From Streptococcus oralis (GTDB lineage: Bacteria; Bacillota; Bacilli; Lactobacillales; Streptococcaceae): a stretch of 64,000 nt of DNA. The notes beneath the pieces were generated by a model. That model searched no databases. It was not told the DNA's origin and saw only the letters and a program-made list of their open reading frames with translations. Shown here in pieces: positions 7,760-16,372 of the stretch. Location: assembly GCF_003943415.1 (NCBI RefSeq), contig NZ_RJPK01000006.1:59737-123736 (forward strand), given 5' to 3'. The translations under genes were made by a program, and so were the position numbers. How positions within the stretch are numbered: position 1 is the first letter of the stretch; each line of letters begins with the position of its first letter.

Positions 7760-8425
7760 CTACTCACTCAGTTCAGACAGGGTGTCCAGATGTTGGTTAT
7801 TAATGACGGCCATGATGTAGGCATCTGCCTGCAAGAGGTCATTGGGTCCGAATTGGACATCCAGAGGAGCATTTTCGTAGGCACGAAAACCAAGTACGTT
7901 GAGGTTGTATCGCCCACGCAAATCCAACTGACTAAGGCTTTTACCTACCCATGATTGGGGGATTTTCATCTCGACAATCGATACATTCTTGTCCAGCTGA
8001 AAGACGTCTACACTGTTATGAAAGAGGATGGTCTGTGCCAATGAGCGCCCCATTTCAAACTCTGGTGAGATGACTGCGTCCGCACCAATTTTTTCCAACA
8101 CCTTTTTAGCTGTATGGCTTTTGACCTTGGCAATGACTGTCGGCACCCCTAGACTCTTGCAGTGCATAACCGCGAGAACACTGGACTCCAGATTTTCCCC
8201 CGTTGCAACAACTACGGTATCACAGGTGTCAATCCCCGCTGATAGAAGGAGTTCTTCATCCGTGATATCTCCAACTACCCCACGCGCCAGCACAGGTTCA
8301 AATTGATTAATGCGTTCCTCGTGGTCATCAATAGCAATGATATTCATGTCATGCTTGGCTAGGGCAGCCAAAACACTGCTCCCAAAAATTCCCAAGCCTA
8401 AAATTCCAATTGTCCGATCTGACAT
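7760..8425 (-). CDS. ktrA: Potassium uptake regulatory subunit, KtrA/TrkA family
   Basis: A cytoplasmic gating ring subunit that binds nucleotides and controls the partner K+ channel. From the chosen start (ATG at 8423-8425 behind AAAGGAAG) it has 221 residues. The RCK-N Rossmann fold carries GILGLGIFGSSVLAALAKH near the start and D38-type acidic residues after beta-2; the RCK-C domain (about 135-215) ends the protein. Seven residues of the longer frame lie inside trkH, and the chosen start avoids that long overlap. It is co-transcribed with the upstream channel gene. Confidence 0.9.
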   Translation of the reverse strand: MSDRTIGILGLGIFGSSVLAALAKHDMNIIAIDDHEERINQFEPVLARGVVGDITDEELLLSAGIDTCDTVVVATGENLESSVLAVMHCKSLGVPTVIAKVKSHTAKKVLEKIGADAVISPEFEMGRSLAQTILFHNSVDVFQLDKNVSIVEMKIPQSWVGKSLSQLDLRGRYNLNVLGFRAYENAPLDVQFGPNDLLQADAYIMAVINNQHLDTLSELSE

Positions 8426-8438
8426 CGTTCTTCCTTTC

Positions 8439-9818
8439 TTACCCAATGGTGATATCTGCTTTCATATAGTGAATCATATCTTTCTTGTCTGGCTGGTATT
8501 CCGCTACACTGACCAGTAGTGTCAAGGGACCAATACGGCCGATAAACATCAGCAACATAACGATGCTGAGGGCTATCTTGCCTAGCTCTGGTGTTAAATT
8601 CGCCGTCACTCCAACTGTCGCAAGGGCTGAAATGGTCTCAAACATGAGGTAGATAAAACGCGGATTTCCCTCTGCTGTTATCCCTAGCAGGATCAAGCCC
8701 AGCAAGAATGTTAGCAAAAAGATAATAAAGACACTGAAAGATTTTTGCACGGTTCGGGGTTCAATGGTCCTCCGAGCCACATTGGCATGAGGCAAGCCCA
8801 ATAGTTCGCTACGAGCAAAGACCAACAAGACAAAAACGGTCGTAATCTTGAGCCCCCCCGCTGTCCCTCCAGGTGCCCCGCCCAGAAACATCTGTAAGAT
8901 ATAGATGAACAAGGTCACTGGTCGAGCCTGGGTGTAGTCAATGGAAGCAAAACCTGCCGTTCTCATGCTGACGGTCTGGAAGAAACTAACCAGTAGTTTC
9001 TCTGGGACGCTGAGATTTCCAATCGTTCCAGGATTATTCCACTCGATGAACAAAGTCGATACGGTTCCAAAGAGCAGAATTCCCGCCGTTAAAAAGAGAA
9101 CCAACTTGGTATGGAAACGCAGGCGGCGTTTTTTCTTTTTCCCAATCTGGGTCGCTAGGTCAAACCAGACCATAAATCCTAGACCACCCGTGATAATCAA
9201 ACCAGCAATCACTAGATTGATCAAGGGATCCGTTTGAAAAGCTACCAAACTCGTACTTCCAAAATTATCAAATCCAGCATTGCAGAAAGCTGAAATAGCC
9301 AAAAAGATAGAGGTTAACACCCCTCGTCCCCAGCCAAATTCGGGAATAAAGCGAAAACTCAAGAGAAAGGCTCCGAGCCCTTCCACCAGAAAAGTCGTCA
9401 GAAAGATCGAACGGATGAAATCCTTTAGAGACTGGGTTTCTCCATAACTGAAACTTTCTTGAATGGTCTCACGACCACGAAGACTGAGCTTTTGCTTGCC
9501 TTGGATATAAAAGATTCCGATAAAAGTCATGAGCCCCAAACCACCGATCTGAATCAACAGCATGCAAATTAATTGACCCCAGATATTATAAGTCGAGGCT
9601 ACCGACTGGGTGAAAAGCCCTGTCACACAGACCATGGACACAGTCGTAAAGAGATGGTCAAAATAGGTCGCTTGTGACGTTGTTGCTTGCACAAAGGGAA
9701 GGCTTAAAAGGAGCGAGCCTAAGAAGATCACTAAGGCAAAACTTAAAAAGATGCGACGGGCTGGTGATAACCGAAACAACGTCGTCTTGATTTTTTCCAA
9801 AAAAGATTTGAATAACAT
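8439..9818 (-). CDS. ktrB: Potassium uptake membrane subunit, KtrB/TrkH family
   Basis: A 459-residue integral membrane protein of the TrkH/KtrB superfamily, with four M1-P-M2 repeats and selectivity-filter segments such as STVSMVCVTGLF, AFCNAGFDNFG, SMRTAGFAS and LATVGVTANL, each contributing the conserved Gly. The short charged N-terminus precedes the first membrane helix. It imports K+ coupled to Na+ or the proton motive force when assembled with the KtrA ring encoded next. The start has only a weak AGAATG-like binding site. Confidence 0.92.
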   Translation of the reverse strand: MLFKSFLEKIKTTLFRLSPARRIFLSFALVIFLGSLLLSLPFVQATTSQATYFDHLFTTVSMVCVTGLFTQSVASTYNIWGQLICMLLIQIGGLGLMTFIGIFYIQGKQKLSLRGRETIQESFSYGETQSLKDFIRSIFLTTFLVEGLGAFLLSFRFIPEFGWGRGVLTSIFLAISAFCNAGFDNFGSTSLVAFQTDPLINLVIAGLIITGGLGFMVWFDLATQIGKKKKRRLRFHTKLVLFLTAGILLFGTVSTLFIEWNNPGTIGNLSVPEKLLVSFFQTVSMRTAGFASIDYTQARPVTLFIYILQMFLGGAPGGTAGGLKITTVFVLLVFARSELLGLPHANVARRTIEPRTVQKSFSVFIIFLLTFLLGLILLGITAEGNPRFIYLMFETISALATVGVTANLTPELGKIALSIVMLLMFIGRIGPLTLLVSVAEYQPDKKDMIHYMKADITIG

Positions 9819-9851
9819 AACTACATTCTACCATAAAAACAGTAAGAACAC

Positions 9852-10616
9852 TCACATGTGGTGCACAATGGCAAGACAGAGTTCGAGTGCCTTATCAAAA
9901 GCTTCTGAGCCCCAGTCACGACTGTCGTAGTTGTCCAGATCCGCTAATGAATCTGCGGTAAAGAGCAACTCTCCCCAGACAACTCCACGTAGCTGAGCTA
10001 CTGCCGCAAGAGCAGAGCACTCCATCTCCACAACAGCACAGCCTTCTTCCTTACGGTAGGCAACCTTTTCAGCAGTCTCTCGATAAAAACCATCTGTCGT
10101 CCAGGTCATGACTTCCTCATAAGGAATACCTCTTTGTTCCAAGACTTGCTCAATGGCAGAGATAGCCTCAGTCTGCATCTCCATATAACGAGAAGGCGCT
10201 ACATAGTGGTAGCTGGTTCCCTCATCTCGCAGGGCGCGAACAGGGACGAGAAAGGCATTCTCCTCTATATCGGCTAGGACGCCACAGGTTCCAGTGGAAA
10301 TGATTTGCTCCACACCATAGCCAATCAACCAATCCATAAACTGGGCCGCTGGGGCAGAACCAACAGGCGCTTGAGCCAGACAAATCTTCTCACCCTTGTA
10401 GTTGAGGACGTAGACTGGATAAGTCTTGGTGGCCGAAACGAACTCACCAACACAATCCGCCCCTACTTCCTGGGCATATCGGTCAATCTCCTCCTCCAAA
10501 AACGCATAGATACACTTCTTTGGCAACTTTAAGTTCAATCCCTCATGTGTTGGCATAAGGACCGCCTGGGGATTGTCATCAAACTCTAAAATGGGAATCG
10601 CATGCTTCTGAATCAT
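9852..10616 (-). CDS. Nucleoside phosphorylase, Pnp/Udp family
   Basis: A 254-residue cytoplasmic enzyme with the Pnp/Udp fold: STGTCGVLADIEENAFLVPV (phosphate and nucleoside pocket), VEMECSALAAVAQLRG (the ribose-binding Met-Glu pair) and an acidic Asp in FTADSLADLDNYDSRDWG. It would split a nucleoside into base and ribose-1-phosphate for salvage. Substrate preference (uridine or purine) cannot be read here. The GAGGAGG binding site fixes the start. It has its own short 5' region and is followed by the Ktr genes on the same strand, 33 bases apart. Confidence 0.85.
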   Translation of the reverse strand: MIQKHAIPILEFDDNPQAVLMPTHEGLNLKLPKKCIYAFLEEEIDRYAQEVGADCVGEFVSATKTYPVYVLNYKGEKICLAQAPVGSAPAAQFMDWLIGYGVEQIISTGTCGVLADIEENAFLVPVRALRDEGTSYHYVAPSRYMEMQTEAISAIEQVLEQRGIPYEEVMTWTTDGFYRETAEKVAYRKEEGCAVVEMECSALAAVAQLRGVVWGELLFTADSLADLDNYDSRDWGSEAFDKALELCLAIVHHM

Positions 10617-10665
10617 AGCCCACCTCCTCTAATTTTGTACTATTGTATCAAAAGCTGACGGAGTG

Positions 10666-10773
10666 TCAAGGAGGAGACTTTAGCAAGCCAGAAATCTCCT
10701 CTTCCATACACTTAAGAAATCGTTGCACCGCTGGAGAGGTTGGTTTCTGTTTTGGCAAAATGATTGAGGACTT
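10666..10773 (-). pseudogene. Possible 3' remnant of a regulator gene
   Basis: A short frame ends with LPKQKPTSPAVQRFLKCMEEE, which resembles the C-terminal tail of LysR-type regulators (a 'SPAVQRFL' element). Upstream in frame the sequence becomes the unrelated terminator hairpin of the tetR operon, so no start or DNA-binding domain remains. Probably a decayed fragment. The LysR assignment is tentative. Confidence 0.35.
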
Positions 10774-10799
10774 ATAAACACATATCAAATGCAATAACA

Positions 10800-10838
10800 A
10801 AAAGACATGAATCTGAAATAAGCAGAACATGTCTTTTT
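10800..10838 (-). terminator. Terminator of the ABC-TetR operon
   Basis: Stem AAAGACATG with its complement and an 18-base loop, followed by a T-rich tail on the minus strand, about 50 bases after the tetR stop. Confidence 0.6.
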
Positions 10839-10888
10839 TAGCTTGTTTGAAAGTCAAGTAAATAAACCTTAGTTCTTCTAGAACTCCC

Positions 10889-11512
10889 TTATTTCCACAA
10901 ACCACCTAAAATCTGTTTTTCTAATAAGTCCAAGTCTTCCTCTTTTATTTCTCCATTATCGCTAACGATATAAAGCTGAGCGAAGTAAGCCAACAATGGA
11001 CCAACACAAATACGAACCATTTGAGGAATCGTTAACTCTGGATTTACACGTGGATCTGCTAGCAATTCCTTATGAAGCACTCGAAGTTTATCTTGAATAG
11101 CATTCCAGATAAAAATCTGTTCATTTTTTAGTTTTTTATTTGAAAAACTCTCCTGCAGAATGATTTTCATCAAAGCACGATTTTTTTTGAGATAGCTCAT
11201 ACGATCATGGACGAGATAACGAACCCTCTCTTCTGTCGTTTCAAAAGCTAAGAGTTCCTCAAAAAAACTACCGAAAATGCCTGGGACTACAGGATGTAAA
11301 ATAGCCGTCAGTAAATCATCCTTCGTCTTAAAATACTTAAACAAAGTTGCCTGGCTTAGTCCAGCACGCTCAGCTATGTGAAGAGTTGAGGTCCCATGGT
11401 AACTCCTGGTTGATATGAGATCCACTGCTGCCTGCATGATTTTTTTCTTTCCTTGAGGGTAATTCGCTTCTTCTAAGTAATCTTCAAACGATTCAAAAAC
11501 AGTCTTATCCAT
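10889..11512 (-). CDS. TetR-family repressor of the adjacent ABC exporter
   Basis: A 207-residue regulator with an N-terminal helix-turn-helix (about residues 22-68: IMQAAVDLISTRSYHGTSTL, then AERAGLSQATLFKYFKTKDD) and a helical ligand-binding domain. It is the last gene of an operon of ATPase, permease and regulator. The operon promoter carries two 16-bp palindromes of the form GTGAG-N6-CTCAC, one between the -35 and -10, which makes autoregulation by this protein the simplest model. Its inducer is unknown and is probably a substrate of the exporter. Confidence 0.88.
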   Translation of the reverse strand: MDKTVFESFEDYLEEANYPQGKKKIMQAAVDLISTRSYHGTSTLHIAERAGLSQATLFKYFKTKDDLLTAILHPVVPGIFGSFFEELLAFETTEERVRYLVHDRMSYLKKNRALMKIILQESFSNKKLKNEQIFIWNAIQDKLRVLHKELLADPRVNPELTIPQMVRICVGPLLAYFAQLYIVSDNGEIKEEDLDLLEKQILGGLWK

Positions 11513-11551
11513 CTAATCTTCACACCTTTTTAGCATTATTTATGTTGATTT

Positions 11552-12634
11552 CTAAACTTTACGATAACGACGCAATCCAACAATATTAAGAATTGTTAAA
11601 ATGATCAAGAAAATCATTAAAACACCAAGATTTGACAAAATATCACCAAGATTGTGCCCGTAAAGAATAATCTGACTTATTGCATCACCAGAATAGGTTA
11701 ATGGCAAAAATTTCCCCACAGTTAGAGCCCATTCTCCCATGGATGACAATGGAATAATTCCTGAGAAAAAAAGTTGGGGCATAATCACGAGAGGAATAAA
11801 TTGCATCATTTGGAATTCTGATTTTGCTAGAGTAGACAAGAGAATTCCAAAAGCTAGTGCTACAAGAGCCAGTACCACATTAACTATTATAACATTTAAA
11901 ATACTTCCTACAACTTCTACATCTAGTAGCCAAATTGCTGCTAAAACGACAACTGCCGTTTGAAAAATCGCAATAATACCGTAAGACAACATATAGCCAT
12001 AGACGATTTCAGATCGTTTCACTGGTGTTGCTAACAAACGTTCTAGTGTTCCACTGGTGCGTTCTTTCAAAAGCGCCATACCTGAAATCAAAAAGACAAA
12101 GAAGAAAACTACAAAACCTATCAAAACCGGAATCATATTGGTAAAGAAGCTTGTATTTTCATCTCCATACTGGTAAGACTCCTTGATTTCTGGTGTTTTT
12201 GCGTCCGAGTCCAATTGTGGAAGAGCTTTTTTAACACGAGATAGTAACTGATCGGTGCCTTCACTGGCGATACTTGTCCGTAACACTTGTCGTATCATAG
12301 AGGTCTTGGAGGCATCTGTGTTTGCGTAGTCGACCTGGTACTCACCGTCTTTATAAGAAATCACAGCATCGACTTTTTCATTTGCTAGCGCTTCTTTGGC
12401 TTGATCTAAGTCTTGATAAGTCTTGACATCCACATGATCGAGCTCATCCATTTTCGTTACCAAACCAGTTGGTAGATCCTGTGTTGCTAACTTGACATTC
12501 ACGGTTGTACTAGCTGAAAACATGAGGTTCATCAACCACATGATAAAAACAGGTGCTATAAACATCAGGGCTAGAGTTCGTTTGTCACGAAGTAATTCTT
12601 TGATGACCTTTTTTGCAATCGCTATTGTTCTCAT
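11552..12634 (-). CDS. ABC-2 type exporter permease
   Basis: A membrane permease of 360 residues from ATG 12632-12634, chosen because GAAGG lies eight bases upstream and the alternative GTG would overlap the ATPase stop. One N-terminal membrane helix (about 25-42) is followed by a roughly 130-residue extracellular loop, then five more helices, the usual ABC2_membrane_3/YhgE-like architecture for drug or lipid export. It contains the ABC-2 signature region MALLKERTSGTLERLLATPV. It starts one base after the ATPase gene stops, so the two are translationally coupled. Confidence 0.88.
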   Translation of the reverse strand: MRTIAIAKKVIKELLRDKRTLALMFIAPVFIMWLMNLMFSASTTVNVKLATQDLPTGLVTKMDELDHVDVKTYQDLDQAKEALANEKVDAVISYKDGEYQVDYANTDASKTSMIRQVLRTSIASEGTDQLLSRVKKALPQLDSDAKTPEIKESYQYGDENTSFFTNMIPVLIGFVVFFFVFLISGMALLKERTSGTLERLLATPVKRSEIVYGYMLSYGIIAIFQTAVVVLAAIWLLDVEVVGSILNVIIVNVVLALVALAFGILLSTLAKSEFQMMQFIPLVIMPQLFFSGIIPLSSMGEWALTVGKFLPLTYSGDAISQIILYGHNLGDILSNLGVLMIFLIILTILNIVGLRRYRKV

Positions 12635-12635
12635 T

Positions 12636-13352
12636 TTACTCACCTTCTGCTTTTAAAAATACTTCTTCAATACTTGAAACTTGATAACTTTCTTTTAAGT
12701 GTTGCGGTGTATCAAAAGCAATGATTTTTCCGCCTAATAATAAGCCGACCTTATCCGTCAACTCTGCTTCATCCATAACATGGGTAGTAACTAATATCCC
12801 AACCCCATTGTCTCTAAGCGCGAATAATTCTTTCCAGATTTTCTTTCGAAGAGAAGGGTCGATTCCAACTGTCGGTTCGTCCAAAATCAAGAGTTGAGGA
12901 TTTCCTAAAAGCGCGATAGCCAGTGACAAACGCCGTTTCATTCCTCCAGAATAACCAGATACCGCCTTGTTTAAGTAGTCTGTCAGATCTACTACTTGAG
13001 CTATATAAGCAATTTCCGCCTTCAGGTCTTTTTTAGAAAGCCCCTTTAGCTGACCAAAAAATTCCAGATTTTCTTGGCCTGACAAGGTCTCGTATAAAGC
13101 ATCTGATTGGGCCATATAGCCAATATCTCCTAAAATATAGCGATTGGGCATAGTGTGATTTAACACTAAAGCTACGCCTCCATCAGCCTTTTCCATTCCT
13201 AACGTAGTCTTAATCATAGTTGATTTACCAGCACCAGACGGACCAATTAAGCCTATAATTTCTCCTGGCTGCAATTCAAAGCTGACATGATTCAGAACTA
13301 TTTGATGGTCAAAAGATTTTACTAAATCTTGTAAATGTAGTAATGTTTTCAT
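12636..13352 (-). CDS. ABC exporter ATP-binding protein
   Basis: A 238-residue nucleotide-binding domain with Walker A GPSGAGKST, signature YSGGMKRRL, Walker B LLILDEP and switch His in VTTHVMDE. It is the first gene of the operon and powers the ABC-2 permease encoded next. The family (ABC-2 drug or lipid exporters of the NatA/DrrA type) is clear; the substrate is not. The ATG is preceded by AAGGAGGAAG. Confidence 0.9.
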   Translation of the reverse strand: MKTLLHLQDLVKSFDHQIVLNHVSFELQPGEIIGLIGPSGAGKSTMIKTTLGMEKADGGVALVLNHTMPNRYILGDIGYMAQSDALYETLSGQENLEFFGQLKGLSKKDLKAEIAYIAQVVDLTDYLNKAVSGYSGGMKRRLSLAIALLGNPQLLILDEPTVGIDPSLRKKIWKELFALRDNGVGILVTTHVMDEAELTDKVGLLLGGKIIAFDTPQHLKESYQVSSIEEVFLKAEGE

Positions 13353-13366
13353 TTACTTCCTCCTTG

Positions 13367-13430
13367 GTGAGTTAATACTCACTTTTTAAATCACCGAAGC
13401 TATTATAGTGAGTAATCACTCACTTGTCAA
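13367..13430 (-). promoter_or_regulatory. TetR-operon promoter with two palindromic operators
   Basis: Minus strand: perfect -35 TTGACA (13425-13430), a 17-base spacer and perfect -10 TATAAT (13402-13407). The spacer is filled by palindrome GTGAGTAATCACTCAC (13408-13423). A second, perfect palindrome GTGAGTTAATACTCAC lies at 13367-13382, between the start of transcription and the ribosome binding site. Two matching sites give a strong steric block by the operon's own TetR protein. Confidence 0.88.
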
Positions 13431-13567
13431 GAGAAAGGGTTAAATTCTTTAAAAAAATAAAACACCAGATTCGTATCTGATTTTTATAATGCACATGTCT
13501 TATTTCTAAAAATGTTTTTGAACTTCCTCTCTATACTCCGAAATGATCTTTCCTGTCCACTTTTTAA

Positions 13568-13717
13568 AGGCCTATTCTTCCTCTACTTTTCTCAGCCAAT
13601 CCTACCATCGTCATTGCTATCGCAACTCTAATGACCTTGGCGATGGAAATTCATTTTACTCATTTTTATATGAAACAGACTAAGAAATTTTCAAGACCTA
13701 ATTGGGAGTTGTTTTAG
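13568..13717 (+). pseudogene. Remnant of a membrane protein gene
   Basis: An open stretch of 49 codons ending in TAG has a hydrophobic segment (TIVIAIATLMTLAMEIHF) and a polar Lys-rich tail ending NWELF. It begins directly after a stop codon and has no start or ribosome binding site, so it looks like the 3' end of a deleted gene. It is the only plus-strand coding-like sequence in the 10-16 kb section. Family not recognised. Confidence 0.4.
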
Positions 13718-13741
13718 CTACAATCCATCTCTCAAACACAA

Positions 13742-13777
13742 AAAGTCTCCCTTCTCTTTCGAGAAAGGAGAGTTTTT
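13742..13777. terminator. Bidirectional terminator
   Basis: A stem around CTCCCTTCTC with a TTTC loop has T runs on both strands. It ends the lipoprotein gene on the minus strand and the remnant reading frame on the plus strand. Confidence 0.7.
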
Positions 13778-13779
13778 GT

Positions 13780-15015
13780 TTATCCTTGTCCGCCAGGGGC
13801 TGGACCGCCGCCTTGAGGGCCTCCATTTGGTCCACCGCCTCCAGGCATAGAGTTGACAATTTCCGTTTGTTTTTCACCGTTGAGATAGATATCTCCACCT
13901 GTGTAGGTCGCAGTTCCATCAAAGTCAAAACCTGTTTGACCAGTCATTTTAATGGTTCCGCCTGTGACTGTGATATTGCCGTTTGAGTCGATTGGGTCTG
14001 TGTCCCCTTGACCGACTTCTACTGTCAGGTTCCCACCGTTCATGGTGAAGAAGATTTCACTCTGTTGAGCATTTTTGTTGGCTGCATTGACTCCATCGTC
14101 CGTTGAATAGATGCTAATGTCCCCACCGTTGATAGTGATTGACTTACCTTCAAGTCCTTCTGTCGAATTCTTGACGGTGTAGGTACCACTATCAATAACC
14201 AAATCACCTGATGCGTGGATGCCATCATCCCCTGCTGTAATGGTGATGTTGTTGTTGGATAGGTACATGGTTCCGACTGAAGTATCCTCATCATTGTCGA
14301 CCTTGACCCCATCCTCTTTGGCATCAATGGTCATGGTCGTACCAGTGATGTTGAGTTCATCATTGACATTAAAGGCATCGCCGACTGCTGTGATATTATA
14401 GGTTCCACCCGTGATGTGGAGAGTGTCATTAGCCTTGATCCCGTTGTTCTTCTTGCCATCTACATTGAGAGTTCCTTTCCCGTTGATGGTCAAATCCACC
14501 TTAGAAAAGAGAGCTGCATCTGCTTTTTCATCGCTGTTAGAGCTTGAGTCAGAGAAACTGTTGGTGGTTCCCTCTGCTAGAGTCAGGTAGACGTGGCCGG
14601 CTGATGTCGCAGATATCGCTGCATTGGTATTGGTCATGGTCGCACCTTTTAGGACTAGATGAACATCTGCAGACTTATCTGCCTCGACCTTGATCTGCAC
14701 TCCGTCAGACTGACCTGAAATCACATAGGTGCCAGATGTTGTAATGGTCACTGTTGATTTAGAGACTGTCACCCCATCTCCAGAGACGTTTGCTGATGAG
14801 CCAGATAGCTCAATCTTAGAAGCTGTACTTTCATCATAAGAAGTATCATAGTCCTTCTCTGTAAAATAGGAAGATTGATTTGTCTTTGTTGCAGTTGTTG
14901 TTGCACTATTTGTCGTTGCATTGGTTTTGGATGAAGTTGTTGACTGGGAACATGCTGCCATCAGCACCATTGCCGTTAAACTCGTTGCGAGTAGGGTCCA
15001 TTTTTTTGATTTCAT
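13780..15015 (-). CDS. Lipoprotein with a carbohydrate-binding beta-helix type domain
   Basis: A 411-residue lipoprotein from ATG 15013-15015, chosen because GGAGAGG precedes it and a signal peptide begins there (MKSKKWTLLATSLTAMVLMA, lipobox LMAAC, Cys22). A Ser/Thr-rich spacer precedes repeated short beta-strand motifs with many Asn, Asp and Gly (for example NNGIKANDTLHITGGTYN, VKVDNDED, DDGIHASGDLVI, DDGVNAANKN). This pattern fits the carbohydrate-binding domain family DUF4353 (Cthe_2159-like right-handed beta-helix). The tail is Gly/Pro-rich. Acidic turns suggest Ca2+ binding. It is anchored on the outer face of the membrane; the ligand is unknown. Confidence 0.75.
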   Translation of the reverse strand: MKSKKWTLLATSLTAMVLMAACSQSTTSSKTNATTNSATTTATKTNQSSYFTEKDYDTSYDESTASKIELSGSSANVSGDGVTVSKSTVTITTSGTYVISGQSDGVQIKVEADKSADVHLVLKGATMTNTNAAISATSAGHVYLTLAEGTTNSFSDSSSNSDEKADAALFSKVDLTINGKGTLNVDGKKNNGIKANDTLHITGGTYNITAVGDAFNVNDELNITGTTMTIDAKEDGVKVDNDEDTSVGTMYLSNNNITITAGDDGIHASGDLVIDSGTYTVKNSTEGLEGKSITINGGDISIYSTDDGVNAANKNAQQSEIFFTMNGGNLTVEVGQGDTDPIDSNGNITVTGGTIKMTGQTGFDFDGTATYTGGDIYLNGEKQTEIVNSMPGGGGPNGGPQGGGPAPGGQG

Positions 15016-15302
15016 ACCTTTTTCCTCTCCTTCGTATGATATAGCTAGACAGTCTACCGAAGATTCCTGAAACAAAACTAAAACTTTTCTGAAAATTTCC
15101 TTAAATCCAGTTTGGATTAGATTTCGCCTAGTAATTTTTTAGAAAGGGCTACTAGAAACAATTTGAGAATACTAAAATGCATTTAATAGTTTTTAAAAGC
15201 AACATCCCCAAGTGCGATGTCACTCTAACCCAAAAAGCAAAAAAAGAAAAATCTATAAGACTAAGATAAAGATTATAAAAAGAACAGCCCAAGCTGTTCT
15301 TT
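15016..15302. other. Intergenic region with a terminator
   Basis: No gene is visible. The stretch contains the 5' region of the lipoprotein gene and, at 15279-15302, the stem AAAGAACAGC with its complement and a T-run on the minus strand, which ends the acetyltransferase gene. Confidence 0.6.
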
Positions 15303-15866
15303 TTAGTTTTCTTTTACTGGGATTTCCTTGATAACACGCGCAGGATTGCCAGCTAGGACAACATTATCTCCAAAGGACTTGGTAATCACGGCCCCTGCTC
15401 CTGCGACGACATTATTTCCCAGTGTCACCCCAGGAAGGACAATGACGCCACCTCCAGCCCAGAAATTGTCACCGATGGTGATGGGCTTGCCGTATTCGAC
15501 CCCTGAATTGCGTTCATGCGGATCCAGTGGGTGGAGGGGAGTTAAAAACTGACAGTTGGGACCAATCATGGCATTGTTCCCGATGCGAATCGGACAAACA
15601 TCCAGCATGGTCAAATTCCAATTAGAATAAAAATTTTCCCCTAGATGGATGTTGACCCCATAATCGACCACCAGACGTGGATTGACATAGAGATTTTGCC
15701 CAGTTGAACCAAACCAAGTCTTGATAATCTCCGCACCCTTCAAGGGATCTTCTTCTCGGTTAAAGGCAACCTGTTTTTGGCGAGAAGCCTGAGCCAAGGC
15801 CCGTAACTCGGAATCAAACGGATGATAGGGTTCTCCTGCTATCATTTTCTGGTATTCACTGGTCAT
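15303..15866 (-). CDS. maa: Maltose/galactoside O-acetyltransferase family enzyme
   Basis: A 187-residue trimeric left-handed beta-helix acyltransferase. The N-terminal Mac domain has MIAGEPYHPFDSEL. Hexapeptide repeats fill the C-terminal half (IGNNAMIGPNCQFL, IGDNFWAGGGVIVLPGVTLG, GAGAVITKSFGDNVVLAGNP). The catalytic His lies in TPLHPLD. It transfers acetyl from acetyl-CoA to a sugar hydroxyl, probably for detoxification of non-metabolised sugars. The start is preceded by GAGGTGA. It is monocistronic, with a terminator hairpin overlapping its stop region. Confidence 0.88.
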   Translation of the reverse strand: MTSEYQKMIAGEPYHPFDSELRALAQASRQKQVAFNREEDPLKGAEIIKTWFGSTGQNLYVNPRLVVDYGVNIHLGENFYSNWNLTMLDVCPIRIGNNAMIGPNCQFLTPLHPLDPHERNSGVEYGKPITIGDNFWAGGGVIVLPGVTLGNNVVAGAGAVITKSFGDNVVLAGNPARVIKEIPVKEN

Positions 15867-15983
15867 AGTATCACCTCATACTTACTTTGGAGCCCATCAT
15901 ATCAAAAAGCCTTTGAAAGGTCAAGAATAGCCTGCTTTCTAAACTCTCAAAACCAAGCCCTCTCCCAAGTCAAAACAACTTGC

Positions 15984-16030
15984 TTGACAAAAGCTTGACT
16001 TCATGGTTTAATATACCCCATAAGGGTATA
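15984..16030 (+). promoter_or_regulatory. Persulfide-operon promoter with CstR-like operator
   Basis: Plus strand: -35 TTGACA (15984-15989), a 17-base spacer and -10 TTTAAT (16007-16012). A 19-bp palindrome TATACCC-N5-GGGTATA at 16012-16030 overlaps the -10 end and transcription start. GTATACCCC-type palindromes are the operators of CsoR-family proteins, and a CstR-like gene lies at 20656-20913. Repression relieved by persulfide is the expected logic. Confidence 0.8.
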
Positions 16031-16043
16031 TTTGGAGGTGCCT

Positions 16044-16352
16044 ATGTTTCACTTATTATTTACAAAAATTGACAGTATTTCTACCAGCGAGTTAGAAGTT
16101 AAACTCAGAGAACCGATTCAACTACTGGATGTTCGGACGCCTACGGAATTCCGTAGAGGTCATATCAAAAACGCCAAGAATGTTCCTTTAACAGAAATCG
16201 GTTCTTACACACCTGCAACAAAAGAAACACTTTATGTCATTTGTCATTCTGGTGTCCGAAGCAAACTAGCTGCGAAGAAGCTAAAGAAAAAAGGCTACGA
16301 TGTCATCAATGTCCGAGGCGGTATGAGCGCTTGGACAGGTAAGGTCATCTAA
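16044..16352 (+). CDS. Single-domain rhodanese
   Basis: A 102-residue sulfurtransferase. The start is ATG 16044-16046, as GGAGG lies six bases upstream; an earlier TTG is inside the binding site. The rhodanese fold has DVRTPTEFRRGHI and the active-site loop CHSGVRS with persulfide-carrying Cys67, then the GGMSAWTG end motif. It carries sulfane sulfur in the cytoplasm. It is the first gene of a three-gene rhodanese operon behind a CstR-like operator. Confidence 0.9.
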   Translation: MFHLLFTKIDSISTSELEVKLREPIQLLDVRTPTEFRRGHIKNAKNVPLTEIGSYTPATKETLYVICHSGVRSKLAAKKLKKKGYDVINVRGGMSAWTGKVI

Positions 16353-16372
16353 AAGCATAAAGGAGAAAGTCA

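Noticed and set aside
10666-10905. 79-codon frame as a complete gene
   Set aside because: Its first half runs through the terminator hairpin of the tetR operon. Only the last 35 codons look protein-like, so it was listed as a remnant.
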